NCBI GenBank assembly: GCA_948902155.1
Contig: CAQVQZ010000037.1
Location: forward strand, 1-13,984
Direction of reading: 5' to 3'
Source of the DNA: an uncultured Oscillibacter sp.
GTDB taxonomy: Bacteria > Bacillota_A > Clostridia > Oscillospirales > Oscillospiraceae
DNA length: 13,984 nt
The notes under the pieces were generated by a model that searched no databases, had not been told where the DNA came from, and worked only from the letters and a program-made list of their open reading frames with translations. The translations under genes and the position numbers were made by a program. Of this stretch, positions 7,029 to 13,984 are shown in pieces. Position 1 is the stretch's first letter. Each line of letters starts with the position of its first letter.

Positions 7029-7549
7029 TCCGCCCCCTCTTCCCGGTCCCGGAGGAGGTGGTTGACGATGTACACGATTAAAATGACCAGGGTGGCGGTG
7101 CCGATGATGGGATTCACCGCCCGGAAGGTCAGTACGCCGTTTTCCACCAGATCGCCGGAGAGGGCGTACATGACGCCGAATCCCAGGTTGATGGCGGACA
7201 GCAGGGCAAACATGGTCATGACGGTCCGGGGCTTTTCCCGGAGGCTGAGGTAGGCGTCCTTTAAAATGCAGGTGATGGCGAAAACGCACAGGCTGACGGC
7301 CAGGCAGATGGTGACCCCCGTCAGCGGGTCGCACCAGCGGCCCAGGGCCATGTCCGAGAGTCCGTAGGCGTAGGTGGAGATGAGGAGACTGAAAAAGCCG
7401 TACTGGAACGCCTTGCCGCGGGCCAGCTCCTGGCGCTCGTCAAAGTGGCAGTCCAGGATTTTTTTCTTGAACAGCAGGGCTACCAGCAAAAGCCCCGCCA
7501 GAAGCCCCACGGAGATGCCCAGCAAAATTCCTCTGTGATAGTGATTCAT
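7025..7549 (-). CDS. Five-helix integral membrane protein of unknown function, partner of XRE regulator
   Basis: Function unknown. Seen: 174 residues with five hydrophobic stretches at about 8-27, 51-70, 80-101, 109-132 and 143-162. Between helices 1 and 2 is a charged segment, HFDERQELARGKAFQYGFF, a conserved-looking motif that I recognise from Bacillota membrane proteins (DUF2178/DUF3796-like) encoded beside small XRE regulators; the exact family is not certain. The ATG at 7549 is preceded by GAGGAA; the frame is open upstream only because it overlaps the neighbouring gene. It lies 20 nt after the DUF6440-like gene and overlaps the XRE gene by 4 bp. The tight coupling suggests the membrane protein and regulator work as a pair, perhaps sensing envelope or growth state. 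No signal peptide other than the first helix is evident. Confidence 0.85.
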   Translation of the reverse strand: MNHYHRGILLGISVGLLAGLLLVALLFKKKILDCHFDERQELARGKAFQYGFFSLLISTYAYGLSDMALGRWCDPLTGVTICLAVSLCVFAITCILKDAYLSLREKPRTVMTMFALLSAINLGFGVMYALSGDLVENGVLTFRAVNPIIGTATLVILIVYIVNHLLRDREEGAE

Positions 7550-7569
7550 AAAAGGTTCCTCATCCCAAG

Positions 7570-7734
7570 TTATCTGCGGGTCACGACCGGTCTGCCCTCC
7601 GGGTCCAGCAGAGGCGTAAAGCCCGCCGCAGACCCGTTCCTGTGGAACACATAGTGGACGCCGGTCTCTGTGTCCACCCAAATCTCCATGACGTCGATGG
7701 TCCCCTGGCTGTATACCTTTTGAAAGCGGTTCAT
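7570..7734 (-). CDS. DUF6440-like small protein (54 aa)
   Basis: Function unknown. Seen: 54 residues with the pattern IDVMEIWVDTETGVHYVFH, then GFTPLLDPEGRPVV at the end, which is the characteristic content of small Bacillota proteins annotated as DUF6440. It has no signal peptide or membrane segment and no cysteines. The ATG at 7734 has AGGAGG at a normal distance; the in-frame ATG at 7803 would start inside the promoter and is rejected. It is the first gene behind a strong promoter and is followed after 20 nt by the membrane protein and then the XRE regulator, so the three are likely one transcript. Family assignment is from recognition of the motif and not from a search. Confidence 0.82.
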   Translation of the reverse strand: MNRFQKVYSQGTIDVMEIWVDTETGVHYVFHRNGSAAGFTPLLDPEGRPVVTRR

Positions 7735-7774
7735 AAAATGTCCTCCTGGTCCCTTGTTTTTGGTTCGTGAGGAC

Positions 7775-7803
7775 AGTGTAATACTTAGCGGGCTATTTGT
7801 CAA
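7775..7803 (-). promoter_or_regulatory. Sigma-A promoter of the DUF6440/membrane/XRE operon
   Basis: TTGACA (7798-7803) and TACACT (7775-7780) on the minus strand are 17 nt apart, with transcription expected near 7768 and a leader of about 35 nt. The spacer contains the short dyad TAGC-CC-GCTA (7786-7795), a plausible but unproven binding site for the XRE regulator at the end of this operon. Confidence 0.85.
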
Positions 7804-8071
7804 TTATATTTTACAAAATGACGGATAAAATTTCTGGGAGAATTGACGAGAAGGGCGTGCAGCTGGCTTGCGGGGCGCTCTCTTGCGGGAAGTTCTCGGT
7901 TATACCGTGGGGCCGGCGGCTCCCTTGCGAAGGGAGCCGCGTGGGGTTCCGATGTTATCCACTTCAGGAAAAGTCTCTTTTCCAAGTGTAAATCAATTGC
8001 TTTTCATGTTCACCGTTACCTTTGGCAAAACATGATATCATTGCGAAAAATCTTTTCATCGCTGGTTTTAC
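7804..8071. other. Gene-free stretch between addA and the XRE operon
   Basis: No convincing gene is seen on either strand; the short open frames here lack ribosome binding sites and family-like content. It contains a GC-rich central part (about 7850-7950) with the strong hairpin listed separately, a short GGAAAA/TTTTCC repeat at 7969-7985, and AT-rich edges. It may hold the end of the addAB transcript or an unrecognised small RNA. Confidence 0.5.
7916..7940. repeat. Perfect 11-bp hairpin in intergenic DNA
   Basis: GCGGCTCCCTT and AAGGGAGCCGC form a perfect 11-bp stem around the loop GCG. No T-run follows on either strand, so it is not a normal intrinsic terminator. It could be a REP-like interspersed repeat, an RNA stabiliser at a transcript end, or part of a small RNA. 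Confidence 0.6.
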
Positions 8072-8236
8072 TAGGGCCTGTTCACATAAACCAAATACGC
8101 GGATTTCCGAGCAAATTTTAGCCGAATGCAAGGCAAAAATTTGCAGGCGTACTGTCGTACGTAAAAAATTTTTAACGCGGCAGTCGGCAAAATTTGCCGG
8201 AAACACGTGTGTCTGGGCTTATGTGAACAGGCCCTA
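8072..8236. mobile_element. MITE-like 161-bp near-palindrome with TA duplication
   Basis: The element 8074-8234 starts GGGCCTGTTCACATAA and ends with the exact complement TTATGTGAACAGGCCC. TA flanks it on both sides (8072-8073, 8235-8236), fitting a target duplication. The inverted similarity continues inward across most of the element: for example GCAAATTTT near the left end answers AAAATTTGC near the right, and the centre reads GTAC-TGTC-GTAC. It therefore could fold as one long hairpin. It has no credible coding capacity. Ends of the GGGCCTGTT type with a TA target resemble the IS427 branch of the IS5 family; this is inference. It lies 8 nt past the addA stop codon and may serve as that operon's transcript end. 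Confidence 0.75.
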
Positions 8237-8244
8237 AGTAAGAG

Positions 8245-11200
8245 TCAGAGTTCTACGGACGCGCCGGGGGTTAGGAAGTAGAGGATGCGGCGGGTTACGG
8301 GGGTTTCCAGAACGCGGCTCAGGGCTAGGCTGTACGCTTCCAGTTGGGGGCGGTAGTGCTCCGCGCGGAGGCAGATGTCTTCCGGGGTATGGACGCGGTC
8401 GGTTTTGAAGTCCACTACCGTCAGGCCCGACGGCGTTTCGAAGCAGCAGTCCGCTACGCCCTGGAGCAGGATGGAATCCTCTTCGGACGCCTGGGGGTCG
8501 TACTCCTTCGCCGGGACCAGGAGGGTGAAGCGATATTCCCGGAGGGGCTTTTTCCCGGACGCTTCCGCCGTCCGCAGTTCCTCTGCCAGCGGGGAGTCCA
8601 GCAGACGGCGCAGGGCGGGGACGTCTACCGCCGCCGCTTGATCTGCCGTTAAGAGGTTCCGCTCCGCCAGGGCGGAGACCTGGGCGGGAATGTCGCGGTT
8701 TTGGAAGTCCAGATACTGGAGGACCAGGTGGGTGGCGGAGCCGCGTTCCGCGGGGGTCAGGCCCGTTTGCTCCCGGCGGAACTTCGGCTGGGAGAGGGGG
8801 CGGAGATAGGGGGTATGGGCCGCGTTTTCCGCGATCTCCTGGTCCAGGAGGCGGCCCTTCAGCTGGGTGGCCGTCAGCTTGGCGGGCAGGGCGCTCTCCC
8901 GGCGGTAGGGATAGACGAAGGAGAGAAGGGCCGGGTCAAAGGGAGGCTCGGTTTGGGGGCCCTCTTCCGTGAAAACCGGGCGGGAGGGGCGGTCCCGGTA
9001 GTCCTCGCTGTCGTGGAGAAAGACCTCCCAGGGGGCGTCGGGGCAGGGGACCGTCTCCACCTCCGCCCCTGCCAGCTCCCGCAGGGGCGACGCCTCCGGG
9101 CGGCACAGGAGGGGCAGGAGAATCCACTCCCCGAATGTCCGGCAGGAGGCCACCGTCTCCGGCGAGACGGGGCACGCGACGGACGCCGCCAGGCGCTGGA
9201 GGCGGGTGTCCGCAAAATACAGGGAATCCACCAGGATGAGCTTTTCCTTGGGGCGGGTCATGGCGACGTAGAGGACCCGCTGTTCCTCCGCCAGGTTCTC
9301 CCGGCGGAGAGTTTCCTCAATGGCCGTGCGGGCCAGGGTGGAATAGCGGATTTTCCGCTCCAGGTCCACCCGCCGGGGGCCCAGGCCCATGGCGGGATGG
9401 ACCAGGACCGGGGTGTCGAAGTCCTGCCGGGAAAAGGCGTGGTCCAGGTCCGCCAGGATGACGATGGGGAACTCCAGGCCCTTGGACTTGTGAATGCTCA
9501 TGAGGCGGACTCCCCCGGCGGCGGAGGACCCGGAGGACGCAGGGGCCTTGCCGGAGTCCAGCAGGCGGCGGAGCTGGGTGACAAAGGCGAACAGGCCCCG
9601 ATAGCCCCCGGACTCGAATTTCTCCGCCTGGCGGGCCAGGGCGATCAGGTTCTCCCGGCGCTCCAGGCCGTTGTCCTGGGAGCCGAAGAGGCCCAGGAGG
9701 TTCAGGGTGTTGTAGATATGCCAGAGAAGGCGGTGGACGCTCATGTCCCGAGCCGCGGCCCGGAGGGCGTTCAGGGTCTCCAGGAAGGCGGCGCAGTCCG
9801 GCTCTTCGGAGACCAGCACCGCGTCGTAGAAATCCCCGTCGGGGGCGGCGGAGCGCAGTTCCGCCAGGCGGTCCGGGGTGAAGCTGAAAATGGGGGAGCG
9901 GAGGACCGAAATCAGGGGCACGTCCTGGCGGGGGTTGTCGATCAGCTCCAGGAGGGCCACGGCGGTGGAGACCTCCATGGTGTCGTAAAAGCCGCTGTCC
10001 TCCTGGAAGGAACAGGGAATGTCCCGCTCCGCCAGGGCGGCGGCAAAGACCGCCGTCCGGCTTCCGGGGGAACGCATGAGGATGACGATGTCCTCGGGCT
10101 TGCAGGGGCGGAGGGTCCCGTCCGGGTCCGTGACGGGATAGCCCTGGTCCAGAAGGTTCCGGATGCGGCGGGCCACGAAACGGGCCTCCGCCGTCAGCTT
10201 CTTTACCGGGTGGGCGTTCTCCGCCGACTTCTGGCGGGCGGTGAGAAGGTGGAACTCTGTTTGGCAGTCCGTCCGGGGCGGGTAGTAGGCCGCGCCGAAG
10301 TGGAGGGCCGCGTCCTCGTCATAGGCCAGCTCGCCCATCTCCTCGGAGAGGATGTTTTCAAACAGGAAGTTGGCGGCGTCCAGGATTTCTTGGCGGGAGC
10401 GGAAATTCTGGGAGAGGACCAGCTTCCGGTCTTCGCCGTCTTTGGCCTCGGTGTGGGGCTTGAAGGCGGCGTATTTGCTCAGGAAAATCGTGGGGTCCGC
10501 CAGACGGAAGCGGTAGATGCTCTGCTTCACGTCGCCGACGGTGAAGAGGTTTTTGCCCTCCCTGGAGACGGCGCGGAAGATGGCGTTTTGGACCTCGTTG
10601 GTGTCCTGGTACTCGTCTACCAGAATTTCGGCGTAGCGGGCGGAGACCTGCTCGCCCAGTTCGGTGGGGGAGCCGCCGGGCTGAACCAAAAGGGTTAGGG
10701 CCAGGTGCTCCTGGTCGGAGAAATCCGCCGCGTTCAGGCGGAGCTTTTCCGCCCGGAAGGCGGTGGAGAATGACGCCGTCAGGTCCAGCAGGGCCAGCAT
10801 GGCCGGGGCGACGGCCTGGAGGTCCTCGATGGCTTCTTCGGCGGAGACGTCCAGCCAGGATAAAAGGGGCTTCAGGGCGGTTTTTGCCCCGTCCCAGGTC
10901 TGCTTCAGGGCCACGACCAGGGGGTCGTCCTTCCGGCCCTTGGGGGTGGAGAGGCGGGGGAAGGTGATGGCCTGCGCCAAATGGCGGGCGGACTCCCAGC
11001 CGGGGGCGCGGCTCAGGTCCTCGAAGCCCTGGGCGGCCTCCAGGAAGCGGGTGCCATAGCCGGTTTCCAGGGGCGGGTCGCCCTGGGTGCGCCGGGAGGC
11101 CCGGCGGAGCTGCTCCGCCCAGTGGGCGGCGCGGCGGCGGAGGTTCGTCAAAAGGGCCTGGGCGTAGGGCGTGGCGTCGAAGGCCGGGGGCGGGGACTCC

Positions 11201-11811
11201 CAGGCGGCGCGGCTTTGGAGAAGCCAGTCCGAGGGGGAGGCGTGGCTTTGCAGCTTGTCGTACAGCTCCAGGACCAGGTCCGCCAGGGCCCGGTCGTCCC
11301 GGCCCGCGCCCAGGGTGTCCGCCAGCAGCTCGCCGCCGGGGGTCAGGTTTTCGTAGAAGTCCGAGAGGGTGCGGTCCAGGCAGCGGCGGCGGATGAGCAG
11401 GGACTCGCTGTCGTCCAGGACCCGGAAATCCGGGGTCAGGGCGTGGCGGTCCTCGTCCCGGCCCAGGAGGTGGGTGTTCTCCCGGAGGAGGGCCGTACAG
11501 AAGGCGTCCACCGTCTTGATGTCCGCCTGATAGACCCGGAGAAGCTGGCGGCGGAGGTGGGCGTCCCCTGGGTTTTCGCCCATGCGGCGGCTCAGTTCGG
11601 AGGCGATCTTGCCCCGGAGCTCGGCGGCGGCGGCGCGGGTGTAGGTGATGATGAGGAAGTCGTCCACGTTGTGGCGCTCCTCCGTCACATAGCGGAAAAG
11701 GCGGTCCACCAGGACGCGGGTCTTGCCGGAACCGGCGGCGGCGGAGACCAGCAGGCTCCCGCCCCGGTTCTCTACGGCGGCTTGCTGCTGGGGGGTCAGG
11801 GTTACGGGCAT
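8245..11811 (-). CDS. addA: ATP-dependent helicase/nuclease subunit A (AddA)
   Basis: UvrD-like 3'-5' helicase and nuclease subunit of AddAB, which resects double-strand breaks and loads RecA for recombination. Seen: 1188 residues, near the usual 1200. Helicase motifs occur in order: Walker A AAAGSGKT (24-31), Walker B DEYQD (399-403), GDVKQSIYRFR (426-436), QNFRSRQEI, SIHKSKGLEF (from 772) and LYVAMTR (847-853). The C-terminal RecB-type nuclease domain is complete: GSATH with H1028, D1121 in GVAD, D1134 and K1136 in VVDFKTD. The protein ends shortly after, as expected. The ATG at 11811 has AAGGAGG upstream inside the end of addB, giving a 10-nt gene overlap and likely translational coupling. 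No frame damage is visible. Identification is secure. Confidence 0.98.
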   Translation of the reverse strand: MPVTLTPQQQAAVENRGGSLLVSAAAGSGKTRVLVDRLFRYVTEERHNVDDFLIITYTRAAAAELRGKIASELSRRMGENPGDAHLRRQLLRVYQADIKTVDAFCTALLRENTHLLGRDEDRHALTPDFRVLDDSESLLIRRRCLDRTLSDFYENLTPGGELLADTLGAGRDDRALADLVLELYDKLQSHASPSDWLLQSRAAWESPPPAFDATPYAQALLTNLRRRAAHWAEQLRRASRRTQGDPPLETGYGTRFLEAAQGFEDLSRAPGWESARHLAQAITFPRLSTPKGRKDDPLVVALKQTWDGAKTALKPLLSWLDVSAEEAIEDLQAVAPAMLALLDLTASFSTAFRAEKLRLNAADFSDQEHLALTLLVQPGGSPTELGEQVSARYAEILVDEYQDTNEVQNAIFRAVSREGKNLFTVGDVKQSIYRFRLADPTIFLSKYAAFKPHTEAKDGEDRKLVLSQNFRSRQEILDAANFLFENILSEEMGELAYDEDAALHFGAAYYPPRTDCQTEFHLLTARQKSAENAHPVKKLTAEARFVARRIRNLLDQGYPVTDPDGTLRPCKPEDIVILMRSPGSRTAVFAAALAERDIPCSFQEDSGFYDTMEVSTAVALLELIDNPRQDVPLISVLRSPIFSFTPDRLAELRSAAPDGDFYDAVLVSEEPDCAAFLETLNALRAAARDMSVHRLLWHIYNTLNLLGLFGSQDNGLERRENLIALARQAEKFESGGYRGLFAFVTQLRRLLDSGKAPASSGSSAAGGVRLMSIHKSKGLEFPIVILADLDHAFSRQDFDTPVLVHPAMGLGPRRVDLERKIRYSTLARTAIEETLRRENLAEEQRVLYVAMTRPKEKLILVDSLYFADTRLQRLAASVACPVSPETVASCRTFGEWILLPLLCRPEASPLRELAGAEVETVPCPDAPWEVFLHDSEDYRDRPSRPVFTEEGPQTEPPFDPALLSFVYPYRRESALPAKLTATQLKGRLLDQEIAENAAHTPYLRPLSQPKFRREQTGLTPAERGSATHLVLQYLDFQNRDIPAQVSALAERNLLTADQAAAVDVPALRRLLDSPLAEELRTAEASGKKPLREYRFTLLVPAKEYDPQASEEDSILLQGVADCCFETPSGLTVVDFKTDRVHTPEDICLRAEHYRPQLEAYSLALSRVLETPVTRRILYFLTPGASVEL

Positions 11812-13984
11812 GGGGACGCGCCTCCTTCCGTTTCAAGCAGATCCCAGAACTCCTGGGGTTTGATGGGGAGAATGTAGTTCAGGTGGTCGCCGTCCCGGCC
11901 GTCCTGGAAGTGGCAGGCGGCGGACCAGTCGCAGAAGCGGCAGGGGCTGTCTTCCTCCGTGTGACAGCAGGGGTCCGCGTCGATGTTGCCCTGGCGGATT
12001 TCGCGGGAGATGTCGTGCAGGAGGGTTTCCACGTAGCGGGCCAGTTTGCCCAGCTGGGCGGCGGAGGCCAGACTGCCGGAGAGGTCTCCGTCCTTGTTCA
12101 CCCGGACGGGGAGGTAGCGGGGTTCGGTGAGGGCCTCGTGCTCCATGGCTTGGAGGACCTCCGGGCTGGAGAGAAGCAGACCGCTGCGGCGGAGCTGCTT
12201 CTCCCGCTCCGCCTGGAGCTTTTCCGGGGGGATGTTCCGCTGGGCGGGGAGGATGTCGTCCCGGGCGGGGAGGTACAGGACCCCGGCGGGCTCGATTTCC
12301 GCGCCGAAGCGGGCGGAGCCGGTTTTTTGCAGGGCGAAGAGGTAGAGGAGCATCTGGATGTCCAGGCCCATGCGGACCGAGGCCAGGTCGAAGCTTTTTT
12401 TGCCGGATTTGTAGTCCACCACCCGGAGGTAGAGTTTGCCGTCCTTCAGCCAGCCGTCTACCCGGTCCACTTTTCCGCCCACCCGGAGCTCGCCGTCGGG
12501 CTCGGAGATGACCACGGAGGGCAGGTCCTTCCCTTTGCCGTCGCCAAAGGAGAGCTCGAAGGCCAGGGGCACGAAGTCCGAACAGCGGAGCTCCGCCGCC
12601 GCCTGGTCCACCACGGCGTAGGCCGTGTTCCGCAGGCGGGCGAAGAGATAGCGGAAGCGGGCGTTGCGGTTCTGGAAGTTCCGGAGCTCCTGGCGGACGT
12701 ACTCGTCCACGTATTTGCGGACCAGGGCGTGGAGCGTTTCTTCCTCCACCTGGGCGAAGCCGCCCAGGGTCAGGACGTCCTGGGTGACGTGCTCCAAAAG
12801 GTAGTGGAGGAAGGTGCCGATCTGGGGGGCGTCGAAGACGGCGGGGGTCCGGGGGCGGGCCCGGAGGCCGTATTCCATAAAATAGGAGAAGTGGCAGGAG
12901 CGGATGCGCTCCAGACGGGAGGCCGTCATGCTCACCCGGTCGCCGTACAGCGCACGGACCGCGCGGGGGGACAGGGAGCCCCGGGTCTGGGACGCCGCGC
13001 GCTCCATGGAGGCCAGGCGGGGGTGAAGTGTTTCGTCCTCCGCGAAATGCCGCCAGAGCGCCCCGCCGGGCGCCGCCGTCTCCAGAGCCGGGAGGGGGGC
13101 CGTCAGGCGGTAGGGACGGGTGGCGGGCTCCCGCTCCACCCGGAGGGTGGGGAAGAGAGTCAGGAGACGGTCGATGACGAAAGCCGGGCGGAGCTCCGCG
13201 CCGGAGACGTCGGAGACGGGGTAGCTCACCGTCAGACCCTGGGTGGGCTGGGCCAGGGCGGCATAGAGGTTTTGCAGCTCGATGGCCATCTGGTCCATGC
13301 CCGTGGGGGCCAGCTCCAGGCCCCGGAGGGCCAGCTCATAACGGTCGTCCTCGTTCAGGATGCCGCCGCCCTCGCCGGGGGTGGGGAGGACGTGGTCGTT
13401 GGCACCCAGGAGGAAGAGGTATTTCGCCGTGTGGCGGTCGTTCCGGGCCACGCCGGTGACGCTGACCTGGTCCAGGGACACCGGGATGGTGCCCACGCTG
13501 TACTGGGTCAGGACCTGGCGGAAGAGGCGGGTAAATTCCTCCAGCTCCATGGGCTCGTCTCCCAGGATTTCCACGAACTGGTCCAGGACGCCGCAGAGGA
13601 TTTCCCAGAGCTGGGCCGTCTCCTCCGCGTCCTGGAGGCGGCCCGCCTCCGCCTGGGCCCGGAGCTGGGTCTCCAGGGCGTTCTGGAGGGTCAGTTCTTC
13701 CATGAAGCTGTAGAGGGCATTGACTTTGGCGGCGGCGGTCTCGCCGGTCTTCAGGCCCTCCGCCAGACGGTGCAGGGGGGCCTGGACCCGGCGGCGGAGG
13801 GCGTTCACCCGCTCCAGGCGGGCTTCCCGGGCCGGGGTCCAGGGCGCGCCGTAGCCGTCCGGGTTCTCCGCCCAGTCCACGTCGCGAAGCCACATGCCGC
13901 CATGGACCTCCCACTTGAGGACGTAGTTTTCCAGCTCGTCGCATTCCTCCGGCGTCAGGCCCGCAAGGCCCGTTTTCAGCCAGC
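11802..13984 (-). CDS. addB: ATP-dependent helicase/deoxyribonuclease subunit B (AddB), 5' part outside the window
   Basis: Second subunit of AddAB; it carries an inactive helicase-like fold, Chi recognition and the nuclease that cuts the 5'-ended strand. Seen: 726 codons of its C-terminal portion, open at the window edge; the full protein is usually about 1100-1200 residues. The frame reads through 13895 without a stop (LAGLTPEECDELENYVLKWEV upstream), so the ATG there is internal. The nuclease core is intact: GTFLHYLLEHV, the aspartate in GGKVDRVDGW and VVDYKSGKKS (codons near 12408-12416). Four cysteines typical of the AddB iron-sulphur cluster are present: one in RSCHFSYFMEYGL (12894-12896) and the C-x2-C-x5-C set in CRFCDWSAAC near the C-terminus. 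The gene ends 10 nt inside addA. Confidence 0.97.
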   Translation of the reverse strand, partial: WLKTGLAGLTPEECDELENYVLKWEVHGGMWLRDVDWAENPDGYGAPWTPAREARLERVNALRRRVQAPLHRLAEGLKTGETAAAKVNALYSFMEELTLQNALETQLRAQAEAGRLQDAEETAQLWEILCGVLDQFVEILGDEPMELEEFTRLFRQVLTQYSVGTIPVSLDQVSVTGVARNDRHTAKYLFLLGANDHVLPTPGEGGGILNEDDRYELALRGLELAPTGMDQMAIELQNLYAALAQPTQGLTVSYPVSDVSGAELRPAFVIDRLLTLFPTLRVEREPATRPYRLTAPLPALETAAPGGALWRHFAEDETLHPRLASMERAASQTRGSLSPRAVRALYGDRVSMTASRLERIRSCHFSYFMEYGLRARPRTPAVFDAPQIGTFLHYLLEHVTQDVLTLGGFAQVEEETLHALVRKYVDEYVRQELRNFQNRNARFRYLFARLRNTAYAVVDQAAAELRCSDFVPLAFELSFGDGKGKDLPSVVISEPDGELRVGGKVDRVDGWLKDGKLYLRVVDYKSGKKSFDLASVRMGLDIQMLLYLFALQKTGSARFGAEIEPAGVLYLPARDDILPAQRNIPPEKLQAEREKQLRRSGLLLSSPEVLQAMEHEALTEPRYLPVRVNKDGDLSGSLASAAQLGKLARYVETLLHDISREIRQGNIDADPCCHTEEDSPCRFCDWSAACHFQDGRDGDHLNYILPIKPQEFWDLLETEGGASPCP

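Noticed and set aside
7797..8237. Several 60-90 codon frames on both strands in the addA-XRE operon spacer
   Set aside because: No good ribosome binding sites, conflicting overlaps, and some lie inside the palindromic element.
8701..10698. 665-codon plus-strand open frame antisense to addA
   Set aside because: Low-complexity G/Q/V/L-rich translation and no motifs; addA motifs on the other strand explain the region.
1..13984. CRISPR arrays, tRNA or rRNA genes, phage or defence islands
   Set aside because: No regularly spaced repeats, cloverleaf-like genes, integrases or toxin-antitoxin signatures were seen on reading both strands.

Overview
The window looks like chromosomal DNA from a GC-rich member of the Bacillota, most likely a gut-type clostridium of the Oscillospiraceae kind. 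The grounds are a T-box leader, an AddAB-type (not RecBCD) recombination nuclease, strong AGGAGG-type ribosome binding sites, sigma-A promoters with 17-nt spacers, and family-level protein similarities recognised by eye; no database search was possible. Every convincing gene lies on the minus strand, so transcription runs from high to low coordinates. Two genes are cut by the window edges: addB lacks its 5' part and leuS its 3' end.

Layout in order of transcription. (1) 13984-8245: addB (partial) and addA overlap by 10 nt and encode the double-strand-break-processing helicase/nuclease. (2) A 161-bp MITE-like near-palindrome (8074-8234, TA duplication) sits just after the addA stop, followed by about 270 bp with no visible gene but with one very strong hairpin. 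(3) 7803-6834: a small operon with a textbook promoter, encoding a 54-aa DUF6440-like protein, a five-helix membrane protein and a 64-aa XRE regulator; the last two overlap by 4 bp. (4) 6740-5227: pyk (pyruvate kinase), with a TATAAT box and a short leader that can fold in two mutually exclusive ways. (5) 5226-4797: intergenic stretch of 430 bp holding a weak terminator, an 83-bp MITE-like element with TTAA duplication, a second terminator-like hairpin, an inverted repeat and a possible extended -10 promoter. (6) 4796-3264: putP, sodium/proline symporter, closed by a clear terminator. (7) 3205-1: a strong promoter, a T-box leader with features pointing to tRNA-Leu, then mtnN (MTA/SAH nucleosidase) and leuS (leucyl-tRNA synthetase).

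Most genes are core metabolism or repair. The unusual parts are in the control regions: the leucine T-box whose first gene is mtnN rather than leuS, the two-state pyk leader, and two different IS5-like miniature elements placed at the 3' ends of pyk and addA. The DUF6440/membrane/XRE operon is the only gene set here of unknown function.
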